Positions 55,266 through 64,000 of a stretch of 64,000 nt of DNA are shown in pieces. Both the position numbers and the translations under genes were made by a program. Source of the stretch: Pseudomonas sp. GM74 (GTDB lineage: Bacteria; Pseudomonadota; Gammaproteobacteria; Pseudomonadales; Pseudomonadaceae); contig NZ_AKJG01000044.1 in assembly GCF_000282455.1 (NCBI RefSeq), forward strand, positions 62,001-126,000, written 5' to 3'. The stretch's first letter is position 1; each line of letters opens with the position of its first letter. The notes under the pieces were generated by a model. It saw only the letters and a list, made by a program, of their open reading frames with translations, did no database searches and was not told the DNA's origin.

Positions 55266-55985
55266 ATGCTGGATCAACTCGATCCCCCGGTTTCTACGCA
55301 GGACGATACGGAGACACTTTCCGAGAACGTCTTCCGACGCATTCAGGCGGCTATCGTCAAAGGCGATATCGCGCCGGGCAGCAAAATCTCCGAACCGGAA
55401 CTGGCGCGCACCTACGGCATCAGCCGTGGCCCGTTGCGCGAGGCCATCCACCGTCTGGAAGGCCAGCGCCTGCTGGTTCGCGTGCCGCATGTCGGCGCAC
55501 GGGTGGTGTCGCTTAACCATGCCGAACTGATCGAGCTATACGAAATCCGCGAATCCCTGGAAGGCATGGCCTGTCGCCTGGCCGCCGAGCGCATGAGCCT
55601 CGAAGAAATCGACGAGCTGCGTCGGGTCCTGGAAACCCACGAGCGCGATGAGGCGTTTCAGGCCGGGAGAGGCTATTACCAGCAGGAAGGCGATTTCGAC
55701 TTCCATTACCGAATCATCCAGGGCAGCGGCAACCGTACGCTGACCCAAATGCTCTGCGGCGAGTTGTATCAACTGGTGCGCATGTACCGCATCCAGTTTT
55801 CCACCACGCCCAATCGCCCGCACCAGGCGTTTGCCGAGCACCACCGCATTCTCGATGCCATCGCCGACCGTGACGGTGAGCTGGCCGAGTTGTTGATGCG
55901 TCGTCACATCGGCGCCTCCAAACGCAACATCGCCCGTCATTACCAGGACGGCGCTAACCCGACAGCCAAACGAGGTGAGTCATGA
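55266..55985 (+). CDS. GntR family (FCD) regulator of the prp operon
   Basis: The 239-residue protein has a winged-helix DNA-binding domain (residues 18-85: [46 protein letters not shown]). An FCD effector domain follows, with metal ligands in the [15 protein letters not shown] and [11 protein letters not shown] regions. I chose the ATG at 55266 over the longer frame, since it follows the operator and starts the conserved domain closely. The stop overlaps the prpB start (ATGA). It likely senses a methylcitrate-cycle metabolite and represses the operon. Confidence 0.9.
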   Translation: MLDQLDPPVSTQDDTETLSENVFRRIQAAIVKGDIAPGSKISEPELARTYGISRGPLREAIHRLEGQRLLVRVPHVGARVVSLNHAELIELYEIRESLEGMACRLAAERMSLEEIDELRRVLETHERDEAFQAGRGYYQQEGDFDFHYRIIQGSGNRTLTQMLCGELYQLVRMYRIQFSTTPNRPHQAFAEHHRILDAIADRDGELAELLMRRHIGASKRNIARHYQDGANPTAKRGES

Positions 55986-56872
55986 GTTTGAACAAGAGCA
56001 CACCAGGCCAGCGTTTCCGCGATGCGGTCGCCAGCGAACATCCACTGCAAGTGGTCGGCGCGATCAATGCCAACCACGCGCTGCTGGCCAAACGCGCCGG
56101 TTTCAAGGCGATCTACCTGTCGGGTGGCGGGGTGGCTGCCGGCTCCCTCGGCGTGCCTGACCTGGGCATCACCGGCCTGGATGACGTGCTGACCGACGTG
56201 CGCCGTATCACCGATGTTTGCGACCTGCCGCTGCTGGTGGACGTGGACACCGGTTTCGGTTCCTCGGCGTTCAACGTCGCTCGCACCGTCAAGTCGATGA
56301 TCAAGTTTGGCGCGGCGGCGATTCATATCGAAGACCAGGTCGGCGCCAAGCGCTGCGGCCACCGTCCTAACAAGGAAATCGTGACCCAACAGGAAATGGT
56401 CGACCGCATCAAGGCGGCCGTCGATGCCCGTACCGATGACAGCTTCGTGATCATGGCCCGTACCGACGCCCTGGCGGTGGAAGGCCTGGAATCTGCCCTG
56501 GATCGCGCAGCCGCGTGCATCGAGGCCGGCGCCGACATGGTGTTCCCGGAAGCCATCACTGAACTTGAAATGTACAAGCTGTTCGCCAGCCGCGTGAAAG
56601 CGCCGATCCTGGCCAACATCACCGAGTTCGGCGCGACGCCGCTGTACACCACCGAGCAACTGGCCGCGGCCGACGTATCCCTGGTGCTGTACCCGTTGTC
56701 GGCGTTCCGCGCCATGAACAAGGCCGCGGAAAACGTCTACACCGCGATCCGCCGCGATGGCACTCAACAGAACGTCATCGACACCATGCAGACCCGCATG
56801 GAGCTTTACGATCGCATCGACTACCACACCTTCGAGCAGAAGCTCGATGCGTTGTTCGCGTCAAAGAAATAA
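55982..56872 (+). CDS. prpB: 2-Methylisocitrate lyase
   Basis: The 296-residue enzyme cleaves 2-methylisocitrate to pyruvate and succinate, the last step of the methylcitrate cycle. Signature regions: [21 protein letters not shown] near residues 30-50, DVDTGFG for metal binding, and the catalytic [10 protein letters not shown] near 120. Length is as in other PrpB (about 295). Overlaps the regulator gene by four bases; a repeat element separates it from prpC. Confidence 0.96.
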   Translation: MSLNKSTPGQRFRDAVASEHPLQVVGAINANHALLAKRAGFKAIYLSGGGVAAGSLGVPDLGITGLDDVLTDVRRITDVCDLPLLVDVDTGFGSSAFNVARTVKSMIKFGAAAIHIEDQVGAKRCGHRPNKEIVTQQEMVDRIKAAVDARTDDSFVIMARTDALAVEGLESALDRAAACIEAGADMVFPEAITELEMYKLFASRVKAPILANITEFGATPLYTTEQLAAADVSLVLYPLSAFRAMNKAAENVYTAIRRDGTQQNVIDTMQTRMELYDRIDYHTFEQKLDALFASKK

Positions 56873-56881
56873 TGAAAGCCC

Positions 56882-57004
56882 TGTAGCAGCTGCCGAGCCT
56901 GCGAGGCTGCGTTCGAGGCCGAAGGACTCGCAAAACCGGATATCCGTGCAGGCAGGTTTTACGACTGCTGCGCAGCCGGACGCAGGCTTCGCCAGCTGCT
57001 ACAG
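56882..57004. repeat. Inverted repeat pair of a second palindromic family
   Basis: TGTAGCAGCTGCCGAGCCTG at the left (from 56882) and GACGCAGGCTTCGCCAGCTG-CTACAG at the right (to 57004) are nearly complementary, with further internal pairing. It is unlike the TGTGGGAGC type elsewhere and lies between prpB and prpC. Confidence 0.72.
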
Positions 57005-57065
57005 AGAGCGGTGTAAATTTAATAAATTTGCCGATTCCCTAACAAATTCAAGATTGGAGACAGCA

Positions 57066-58193
57066 ATGGCCGAAGCAAAAGTACTCAGTGGCGCCGGGCT
57101 CCGTGGCCAGGTAGCCGGGCAAACCGCACTGTCCACCGTGGGCCAGTCGGGTGCCGGTCTGACCTATCGTGGTTATGACGTTCGTGAACTGGCGGCTGAC
57201 GCACAGTTTGAAGAAGTCGCTTACCTGCTGTTGTACGGCGAGCTGCCGAGCAAAGCGCAACTGGCAGCCTACGTTGCCAAACTGAGCAAGCTGCGCGACC
57301 TGCCGCAAGCGCTCAAAGAAGTGCTGGAACGCATCCCCGCCGACGCCCACCCGATGGACGTGATGCGCACCGGCTGCTCGTTCCTGGGCAACCTGGAGCC
57401 GGAGAACAACTTCTCCGAGCAACACGACAAGACCGACCGCCTGCTGGCCGCGTTCCCGGCGATCATGACCTACTGGTATCGCTTCAGCCACGAAGGCAAG
57501 CGCATCGATTGCGTGAGCGACGAGCAGTCCATCGGTGGCCACTTCCTGCACCTGCTGCACGGCAAGAAGCCGAGCGAGTTGCACGTCAAGGTGATGAACG
57601 TTTCGCTGATCCTCTACGCAGAGCACGAGTTCAACGCGTCGACCTTCACCGCGCGTGTTTGCGCATCGACCCTGTCGGACCTGTATTCGTGCATCACCGC
57701 GGCCATCGGCTCGCTGCGCGGCCCGCTGCATGGCGGCGCCAACGAAGCGGCGATGGAAATGATCGAGCGCTTCTCGTCGCCGGAAGACGCGATCAAGGGC
57801 ACCCTCGGCATGCTCGAGCGCAAGGACAAGATCATGGGCTTCGGCCACGCGATCTATAAGGACAACGATCCGCGCAACGAAGTGATCAAGGGCTGGTCGA
57901 AAAAACTCGCTGACGAGGTGGGCGACAAGGTGTTGTTCCCGGTGTCCGAAGCCATCGACAAGACCATGTGGGAGCAGAAGAAACTGTTCCCGAACGCCGA
58001 CTTCTACCATGCCTCGGCGTACCACTTCATGGGCATCCCGACCAAGTTGTTCACACCGATCTTCGTCTGCTCGCGCCTGACCGGCTGGGCCGCCCACGTG
58101 TACGAACAACGTGCCAACAACCGCATCATCCGTCCAAGCGCCGAGTACACCGGCGTTGAACAGCGCAAGTTCGTACCAATCGAACAACGCTGA
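57066..58193 (+). CDS. prpC: 2-Methylcitrate synthase
   Basis: The 375-residue enzyme condenses propionyl-CoA with oxaloacetate. It has the citrate-synthase fold with MAEAKVLSGAGLRGQVAG, GLTYRGYDVRELA near residue 35, PLHGGANEAAMEM near 222, and FGHAIYKDNDPR near 260 with catalytic His. Length matches PrpC (375) rather than GltA (about 428). The start is the ATG at 57066, with TTGGAGAC upstream; the long open frame before it overlaps prpB and is not used. Confidence 0.96.
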   Translation: MAEAKVLSGAGLRGQVAGQTALSTVGQSGAGLTYRGYDVRELAADAQFEEVAYLLLYGELPSKAQLAAYVAKLSKLRDLPQALKEVLERIPADAHPMDVMRTGCSFLGNLEPENNFSEQHDKTDRLLAAFPAIMTYWYRFSHEGKRIDCVSDEQSIGGHFLHLLHGKKPSELHVKVMNVSLILYAEHEFNASTFTARVCASTLSDLYSCITAAIGSLRGPLHGGANEAAMEMIERFSSPEDAIKGTLGMLERKDKIMGFGHAIYKDNDPRNEVIKGWSKKLADEVGDKVLFPVSEAIDKTMWEQKKLFPNADFYHASAYHFMGIPTKLFTPIFVCSRLTGWAAHVYEQRANNRIIRPSAEYTGVEQRKFVPIEQR

Positions 58194-58236
58194 ATGGTGG
58201 AGGCCGGCACCGGGATCTGAAATCAACGCAGATCCC

Positions 58237-58326
58237 TGTGGGAGCGAGCTTGCTCGCGATGACGGGCTGACATTCAACATCAATGTCGCCAGTTCCATCG
58301 CTATCGCGAGCAAGCTCGCTCCCACA
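58237..58326. repeat. REPIN between prpC and acnD
   Basis: TGTGGGAGCGAGCTTGCTCG and its complement GCGAGCAAGCTCGCTCCCAC end the two sides, with a GATGACGGG...CCATCGC spacer. It uses the GAGC variant of the repeat, like the one at 62260. Confidence 0.85.
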
Positions 58327-58396
58327 GTGGATTGTGTTCACTTCAAACCTGGTGCCAGGCCCCGCCTTTTGTAACTACCGTGACCGAGTCCTGACG

Positions 58397-60991
58397 ATGA
58401 ACACTCAATTCCGCAAATCGCTGCCCGGCAGCAAACTGGATTATTTCGACGTCCGCGCGGCAGTCGAGGCCATTCAGCCCGGCGCCTACGACACCCTGCC
58501 TTACACCTCTCGCGTGCTGGCGGAAAACCTTGTGCGTCGCTGCGATCCGGCCACGCTCACCGAATCCCTGAAGCAATTCATCGAACGCAAGCGCGACCTC
58601 GACTTCCCGTGGTTCCCTGCCCGCGTGGTGTGCCACGACATTCTCGGCCAGACCGCGCTGGTCGACCTCGCCGGTCTGCGTGATGCCATCGCCCTGCAAG
58701 GCGGTGACCCGGCGCAAGTCAACCCGGTGGTGCCGACCCAACTGATCGTCGACCACTCCCTGGCCGTCGAGCGCGGTGGTTTCGATCCAGAGGCGTTCGA
58801 GAAGAACCGCGCCATCGAAGACCGTCGCAACGAAGACCGTTTCCACTTCATCAACTGGACCAAGAAGGCGTTCAAGAACGTCGACGTGATCCCGCCGGGC
58901 AACGGCATCATGCACCAGATCAACCTGGAGAAAATGTCTCCGGTGATCCAGGTGCGTGACGGCGTGGCCTTCCCTGATACCTGCGTCGGTACCGACAGCC
59001 ACACCCCGCACGTCGATGCGTTGGGCGTGATCGCCATCGGTGTCGGTGGTCTCGAAGCCGAAAGCGTGATGCTCGGCCGCGCATCGTGGATGCGTCTGCC
59101 GGAAAGCGTTGGCGTCGAACTGACAGGCAAGCTGCAACCGGGCATCACCGCCACCGACATGGTGCTGGCGCTGACCGAATTCCTGCGCAAGCAAAAAGTC
59201 GTTGGCGCGTGGCTGGAGTTCTTCGGTGAAGGTGCATCGGCGCTGACCCTCGGCGACCGCGCGACCATCTCCAACATGGCCCCGGAATACGGCGCCACCG
59301 CGGCGATGTTCTACATCGACCAGCAGACCATCGACTACCTCAAGCTCACCGGCCGTGAAGACGAGCAGGTGCAGTTGGTGGAGAACTACGCCAGGCAGGT
59401 CGGCCTGTGGGCTGACAGCCTCAAAGGCGCACAGTACGAGCGCGGCCTGACCTTCGACCTGTCTTCGGTCGTGCGCAACATGGCTGGCCCAAGCAACCCG
59501 CACGCTCGTGTAGCGGTTTCTGATCTGGCGGCCAAAGGCATCTCCGGCCAATGGGATGATGTGCCAGGTCAAATGCCGGATGGCGCGGTGATCATCGCCG
59601 CGATCACCAGCTGCACCAACACCAGCAACCCGCGCAACGTGATCGCCGCCGGCCTGCTGGCGCGCAACGCCAACAAGCTCGGCCTGACCCGCAAACCATG
59701 GGTCAAGTCGTCCCTGGCACCGGGTTCGAAAACCGTCGCGTTGTACCTCGACGAAGCCGGCCTGACCGATGAACTGGACAAACTCGGCTTCGGCGTCGTG
59801 GCCTTCGCCTGCACCACCTGCAACGGCATGTCCGGCGCACTGGACCCGGTGATCCAGCAAGAGATCATCGACCGCGACCTGTACGCCACTGCCGTGTTGT
59901 CCGGTAACCGCAACTTCGACGGCCGGATCCACCCGTACGCCAAGCAGGCGTTCCTCGCTTCGCCGCCATTGGTCGTTGCTTACGCCATCGCCGGTACCAT
60001 CCGTTTCGACATCGAAAAGGATGTGCTGGGCGTGGTGGATGGCAAGGAAATCCGCCTGAAAGACATCTGGCCGAGCGACGAAGAAATCGACGCAGTGGTC
60101 AAGGCGTCGGTCAAGCCGGAGCAGTTCCGTCAGGTCTACATTCCGATGTTCGCCATCCACGAAGACACCGGTCCGAAAGTCGCGCCGCTGTACGAGTGGC
60201 GTGAGATGAGCACCTACATCCGCCGTCCGCCGTACTGGGAAGGCGCGTTGGCCGGGGCCCGTCCGCTAAAGGGCATGCGCCCGCTGGCGGTACTGCCGGA
60301 CAACATCACCACCGATCACCTGTCGCCATCCAACGCCATCATGATGGACAGCGCCGCCGGCGAATACCTGGCGAAAATGGGCCTGCCGGAAGAGGACTTC
60401 AACTCTTACGCGACTCACCGTGGTGACCACTTGACCGCGCAGCGCGCGACCTTCGCCAACCCGAAACTGTTCAACGAAATGGTTCAGGAAAACGGCAAGG
60501 TCAAGCAGGGTTCGCTGGCTCGCGTCGAGCCGGAAGGCCAAGTGATGCGCATGTGGGAAGCGATTGAAACCTACATGGAGCGCAAGCAACCGCTGATCAT
60601 CATCGCCGGTGCTGACTACGGTCAGGGATCGTCCCGCGACTGGGCGGCCAAGGGCGTGCGCCTGGCGGGTGTGGAAGCGATTGCCGCCGAAGGTTTCGAA
60701 CGCATTCACCGCACCAACCTGGTGGGCATGGGCGTGTTGCCGCTGGAGTTCAAACCGGGCACCAACCGCCACACCCTGGCCATCGACGGCAGCGAAACCT
60801 ATGACGTGATTGGCGACCGCACCCCGCGTGCCGAGCTGACGCTGGTGATCCATCGCAAGAACGGCGAGCGCGTCGATGTGCCGGTGACCTGCCGCCTCGA
60901 CACCGCCGAAGAAGTGTCGATCTACGAGGCCGGCGGCGTGTTGCAACGCTTCGCCCAGGACTTCCTCGAAGAGTCGGCGGTTGCTGTTTAA
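58397..60991 (+). CDS. acnD: 2-Methylcitrate dehydratase, aconitase-like Fe/S protein AcnD
   Basis: The 864-residue Fe/S aconitase-type enzyme dehydrates 2-methylcitrate to 2-methylaconitate (trans form). Features: start MNTQFRKSLPGSKLDYFDVR, DSHTPHVDALGVIAIGVGG, ITSCTNTSNPRNV with one cluster Cys, and CTTCNGMSGAL with two further cluster Cys residues. A C-terminal swivelling domain contains DYGQGSSRDWAAKGVRLAGV. Length is normal for AcnD. It is followed by prpF, its dedicated isomerase. I use the ATG at 58397; upstream frame crosses the REPIN. Confidence 0.96.
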   Translation: MNTQFRKSLPGSKLDYFDVRAAVEAIQPGAYDTLPYTSRVLAENLVRRCDPATLTESLKQFIERKRDLDFPWFPARVVCHDILGQTALVDLAGLRDAIALQGGDPAQVNPVVPTQLIVDHSLAVERGGFDPEAFEKNRAIEDRRNEDRFHFINWTKKAFKNVDVIPPGNGIMHQINLEKMSPVIQVRDGVAFPDTCVGTDSHTPHVDALGVIAIGVGGLEAESVMLGRASWMRLPESVGVELTGKLQPGITATDMVLALTEFLRKQKVVGAWLEFFGEGASALTLGDRATISNMAPEYGATAAMFYIDQQTIDYLKLTGREDEQVQLVENYARQVGLWADSLKGAQYERGLTFDLSSVVRNMAGPSNPHARVAVSDLAAKGISGQWDDVPGQMPDGAVIIAAITSCTNTSNPRNVIAAGLLARNANKLGLTRKPWVKSSLAPGSKTVALYLDEAGLTDELDKLGFGVVAFACTTCNGMSGALDPVIQQEIIDRDLYATAVLSGNRNFDGRIHPYAKQAFLASPPLVVAYAIAGTIRFDIEKDVLGVVDGKEIRLKDIWPSDEEIDAVVKASVKPEQFRQVYIPMFAIHEDTGPKVAPLYEWREMSTYIRRPPYWEGALAGARPLKGMRPLAVLPDNITTDHLSPSNAIMMDSAAGEYLAKMGLPEEDFNSYATHRGDHLTAQRATFANPKLFNEMVQENGKVKQGSLARVEPEGQVMRMWEAIETYMERKQPLIIIAGADYGQGSSRDWAAKGVRLAGVEAIAAEGFERIHRTNLVGMGVLPLEFKPGTNRHTLAIDGSETYDVIGDRTPRAELTLVIHRKNGERVDVPVTCRLDTAEEVSIYEAGGVLQRFAQDFLEESAVAV

Positions 60992-61003
60992 CACACGCTT
61001 AAC

Positions 61004-61030
61004 AGACACGGGACCTTGGGTCCCGTGTCT
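61004..61030 (+). terminator. Perfect hairpin between acnD and prpF
   Basis: AGACACGGGACC, TTG, GGTCCCGTGTCT: twelve-base stem. No T run follows, so it may be an attenuator or mRNA-stabilising structure within the operon. Confidence 0.6.
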
Positions 61031-61053
61031 CATTTCAAGGAGTAAAGAGCACC

Positions 61054-62244
61054 ATGGCTCATGCACCGCAGATCAAAATTCCCGCTACCTACATGCGCGG
61101 CGGCACTAGCAAAGGCGTATTCTTCAGCCTGACGGATTTGCCAGAAGCGGCACAGGTTCCAGGCCCGGCCCGCGATGCCTTGCTGCTGCGCGTGATTGGC
61201 AGCCCCGATCCGTACGACAAGCAAATCGACGGCATGGGCGGCGCGACCTCAAGCACCAGCAAAACCGTGATCCTGTCGAAAAGCACCCAGGCCGATCACG
61301 ACGTCGATTACCTGTTCGGTCAGGTTTCGATCGACAAGCCTTTCGTGGACTGGAGCGGCAACTGCGGCAACCTGACCGCGGCAGTCGGTTCGTTCGCCGT
61401 CAGCAACGGCCTGGTGGAGGCCAGCCGCATCCCGCACAACGGCGTGGCGGTGGTTCGCGTGTGGCAGGCCAACATCGGCAAGACCATCATCGCCCACGTG
61501 CCGATCACCAATGGTGAAGTACAGGAGACCGGCGATTTCGAACTCGACGGCGTGACCTTCCCGGCGGCCGAAGTGCAGATAGAGTTCCTCGACCCGGCAG
61601 CGGATGAAGAGGGCGGCGGCGGTTCGATGTTCCCGACCGGCAATCTTGTGGATGACCTGGAAGTACCCGGCGTCGGCACCTTCAAGGCGACCATGATCAA
61701 TGCCGGCATTCCGACGATTTTCGTCAATGCCGAAGACATCGGCTACAAGGGCACCGAGTTGCAGGGCGCGATCAATGGCGACCCGAAAGCCTTGCTGATG
61801 TTCGAAACCATCCGCGCTTACGGCGCATTGCGAATGGGCCTGATCTCGAACATCGACGAAGCGGCCAAGCGGCAGCACACGCCGAAAGTGGCTTTCGTCG
61901 CCAAACCGGCGGACTACGTTTCGTCCAGTGGCAAAGCCATTGCGGCGGGCGATGTCGATCTGCTGGTGCGTGCGCTGTCCATGGGCAAGCTGCACCACGC
62001 AATGATGGGTACTGCTGCGGTGGCAATCGGTACGGCGGCAGCAATCACCGGCACTTTGGTGAACCTCGCGGCAGGCGGTATTGAACGCAACGCGGTGCGC
62101 TTCGGCCATCCGTCCGGTACTTTACGCGTCGGTGCCGAGGCCAGCCAGGTCAACGGCGAGTGGACCGTGAACAAGGCGATCATGAGCCGCAGTGCGCGGG
62201 TGTTGATGGAAGGGTTTGTTCGTGTGCCGGGTGATTCTTTCTAA
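61054..62244 (+). CDS. prpF: 2-Methylaconitate cis-trans isomerase
   Basis: The 396-residue protein of the diaminopimelate epimerase-like fold converts trans- to cis-2-methylaconitate so that the next aconitase can use it. Visible motifs: IPATYMRGGTSKGVFF near the start, YDKQIDGMGGATSSTSKTVI, and DWSGNCGNLTAAVGSFA with the conserved Cys-Gly-Asn. A GGAG ribosome site precedes the ATG. Always found beside acnD. Confidence 0.96.
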   Translation: MAHAPQIKIPATYMRGGTSKGVFFSLTDLPEAAQVPGPARDALLLRVIGSPDPYDKQIDGMGGATSSTSKTVILSKSTQADHDVDYLFGQVSIDKPFVDWSGNCGNLTAAVGSFAVSNGLVEASRIPHNGVAVVRVWQANIGKTIIAHVPITNGEVQETGDFELDGVTFPAAEVQIEFLDPAADEEGGGGSMFPTGNLVDDLEVPGVGTFKATMINAGIPTIFVNAEDIGYKGTELQGAINGDPKALLMFETIRAYGALRMGLISNIDEAAKRQHTPKVAFVAKPADYVSSSGKAIAAGDVDLLVRALSMGKLHHAMMGTAAVAIGTAAAITGTLVNLAAGGIERNAVRFGHPSGTLRVGAEASQVNGEWTVNKAIMSRSARVLMEGFVRVPGDSF

Positions 62245-62259
62245 GATCACCCAAACCCC

Positions 62260-62349
62260 TGTGGGAGCGAGCTTGCTCGCGATGGGGCCAACACATTCAA
62301 TACATGTGTTGGCTGATGCACCGCCATCGCGAGCAAGCTCGCTCCCACA
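62260..62349. repeat. REPIN between prpF and prpD
   Basis: TGTGGGAGCGAGCTTGCTCG on the left and GCGAGCAAGCTCGCTCCCAC on the right, spacer with ACACATTCAATACATGTGT, an additional small palindrome. Confidence 0.85.
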
Positions 62350-62443
62350 GTGGACTGCATTTCAATAATAAGAATTTGTCCTTGACTGAGAATGCCCTGA
62401 ACCGAGGTCCCATCAACGACCCACTTCATAGAGTGAATCGAAC

Positions 62444-63928
62444 ATGAGTGCCAACGTCGACCTGAACAACCGCCCCGACTACGACAAGGTCCTGCAGGAC
62501 ATTGCCGATTACGTACTCAACTACAAGGTCGAGTCCGCAGAGGCGCTGGATACCGCGCGCAACTGTCTGATCGATACCTTGGGTTGCGGCCTGCTGGCCC
62601 TGCGTTTTCCGGAGTGCACCAAGCATTTGGGGCCCGTGGTGGAAGGCACCGTCGTGCCGTTCGGCGCCCGGGTGCCGGGGACCAGTTACCGACTCGATCC
62701 GGTGAAGGCGGCGTGGGACATCGGTTGCATCGTGCGCTGGCTCGACTACAACGACACCTGGCTCGCGGCGGAGTGGGGGCATCCGTCGGACAACCTTGGC
62801 GGCATTCTCGCGGTGGCTGACCATTTTTCACAAAAGCGCCTGGCCAATGGCGAGGTGCCGCTGATCATGGGTACAGTACTGGAAGCGATGATCATGGCTC
62901 ACGAGATTCAAGGCGTGATTGCCCTGGAAAACTCGTTCAACCGCGTTGGCCTCGATCACGTCATTCTGGTGAAAGTCGCCTCCACCGCGGTCACCGCCAA
63001 GCTGATGGGTGCCAATCGCGAGCAGTTGTTGTCGGCGTTGTCTCATGCCTTTGCTGACGGTCAGGCATTGCGCACGTATCGGCATGCACCGAATGCCGGT
63101 TCGCGTAAATCCTGGGCGGCGGGGGATGCGTCCAGTCGTGGCGTGCGTTTGGCGGACATGGCGATGCGCGGCGAGATGGGCATTCCCGGTGTATTGAGTG
63201 CCAGGCAGTGGGGGTTTTACGACGTATTGTTCAGCCACACCAACAATGATCTGGCGCTCAAGCCTGAAGACAAGCGTGCGTTCAGTTTTTCGCGGCCGTA
63301 CGGCAGTTATGTGATGGAAAACGTGTTGTTCAAAATCAGTTTCCCGGCCGAGTTCCACGCGCAAACGGCCTGTGAGGCGGCGGTGACCCTGCACCCGCAG
63401 GTGCGCAATCGCCTGCATGAAATCGACAGGATCGTGATTACTACGCACGAGTCGGCGATTCGCATCATTTCCAAGGTCGGCCCACTGGCCAATGCCGCTG
63501 ATCGCGATCACTGCATTCAGTACATGACGGCTGTACCGCTGGCTTTCGGCAATCTGGTTGCCGAGTACTACGAAGATGATTTTCACAAGGCACATCCGGT
63601 CATCGATGTGCTTCGCGACAAGATGGTGATTGTTGAGGAACCGCGCTACACCCGTGAGTATCTGGAGGCAGACAAGCGTTCCATCGCCAATGCGGTGCAG
63701 GTGTTTTTCAAGGATGGTTCGAGCACGGAAAATGTCGTCGTGGAATACCCGATTGGACATCGTCGGCGTCGGGCTGAAGGTATTCCGTTGCTGGAGGACA
63801 AGTTCAAAGCGAATTTGCTGACACGATTCACCGGACAGCGTAGCGAGGAGATTTTTGCGCTGTGCAAGGATCAGCAGAAACTCGAGGCGACACCGGTGAA
63901 CCGGTTTGTGGATTTGTTTGTTATTTAG
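62444..63928 (+). CDS. prpD: 2-Methylcitrate dehydratase PrpD (MmgE/PrpD family)
   Basis: The 494-residue enzyme dehydrates 2-methylcitrate without an Fe/S cluster, so it overlaps in function with AcnD/PrpF. It has the MmgE/PrpD all-helical domain ([21 protein letters not shown] near residue 25, [29 protein letters not shown] near 90) and the C-terminal lid with HDH-type residues. Length matches PrpD (about 483). A REPIN lies between it and prpF. Confidence 0.95.
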   Translation: MSANVDLNNRPDYDKVLQDIADYVLNYKVESAEALDTARNCLIDTLGCGLLALRFPECTKHLGPVVEGTVVPFGARVPGTSYRLDPVKAAWDIGCIVRWLDYNDTWLAAEWGHPSDNLGGILAVADHFSQKRLANGEVPLIMGTVLEAMIMAHEIQGVIALENSFNRVGLDHVILVKVASTAVTAKLMGANREQLLSALSHAFADGQALRTYRHAPNAGSRKSWAAGDASSRGVRLADMAMRGEMGIPGVLSARQWGFYDVLFSHTNNDLALKPEDKRAFSFSRPYGSYVMENVLFKISFPAEFHAQTACEAAVTLHPQVRNRLHEIDRIVITTHESAIRIISKVGPLANAADRDHCIQYMTAVPLAFGNLVAEYYEDDFHKAHPVIDVLRDKMVIVEEPRYTREYLEADKRSIANAVQVFFKDGSSTENVVVEYPIGHRRRRAEGIPLLEDKFKANLLTRFTGQRSEEIFALCKDQQKLEATPVNRFVDLFVI

Positions 63929-63946
63929 TTAGACCGCGTCATCGTT

Positions 63947-63971
63947 CATCGCGGGCAAGCCCGCTCCCACA
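63947..63971. repeat. REP sequence at the right edge
   Basis: CATCGCGGGCAAGCCCGCTC then CCACA, the GGGC variant, 19 bases after prpD. Its partner, if any, is beyond the window. Confidence 0.72.
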
Positions 63972-64000
63972 GGTTTCTGTTGTGAATGCAAAATTTGCGA

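Noticed and set aside
58343..60160. 605-residue minus-strand frame under acnD
   Set aside because: High-GC antisense shadow of a strongly conserved enzyme; no domain.

Overview
The window looks like a chromosome segment of a Pseudomonas of the fluorescens group. Housekeeping proteins (CorA, PlsC-type acyltransferase, APS-reductase-type CysH, ThrH, PabB and a GntR-prpB-prpC-acnD-prpF-prpD operon) have Pseudomonas-like sequences. The chromosomal parts carry GC-rich REP/REPIN palindromes of the type TGTGGGAGC-GGGCTTGC, which the prophage lacks. No database search was possible; all names come from reading motifs and family resemblance.

Layout. (1) 1-2208: start of corA, a PlsC-like acyltransferase and a crotonase-fold protein, all on the minus strand. 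(2) 2209-37137: tRNA-Ser(GGA) and a roughly 34.8-kb P2-like prophage integrated into its 3' end. The 23-bp att core is seen at 2276-2298 and 37115-37137. From left to right the prophage has: a small accessory block (72-aa protein, Nudix hydrolase, lone receiver domain); a tyrosine integrase; a replication/regulation block on the minus strand (toprim-helicase, small P-loop protein, CII/YmfL-like and BcepMu gp16-like regulators); a divergent CI-type repressor; an Ogr-type late activator; portal and terminase (minus); then a tightly overlapping late operon on the plus strand. That operon runs capsid O-N-M-L, tail R-S, sheath, tube, chaperone with a -1 frameshift, tape measure, J, I, fibre, Tfa, and baseplate hub/spike proteins. 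The head is P2-like, while the tail has the DUF2586/DUF2597/DUF2590 set. No endolysin was found.

(3) 31503-35140, inside the prophage: two AT-rich genes, a PD-(D/E)XK-like nuclease candidate and a DUF2971 protein. Degenerate 20-bp repeats at a 22-23 bp period flank them, and the two flanks are in inverted orientation, like the multi-site ends of IS21- or Tn7-type elements. No transposase is present. This looks like a non-autonomous cargo element carrying a possible antiphage module and is the most interesting part of the window. To its right are three small minus-strand phage genes, a region of GGTAAT(AT)/ATTACC iteron-like repeats, and integrase arm-type repeats next to attR.

(4) 37138-43229: YbjQ-family protein, a small hypothetical protein, two tandem glycine-zipper exported proteins with a small acidic protein, and an RHS protein with a very short C-terminal tip. 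(5) 43230-55000: HAD hydrolase, divergent SDR/LysR pair, racemase plus NCS1 permease, cysH, thrH, pabB, and a three-gene set (ATP-grasp ligase, inactive transglutaminase with seven membrane helices, RimB-like protease). (6) 55266-64000: the complete methylcitrate cycle operon for propionate, with its GntR-family regulator first and with both the AcnD/PrpF and the PrpD dehydration routes, interrupted by REP elements.
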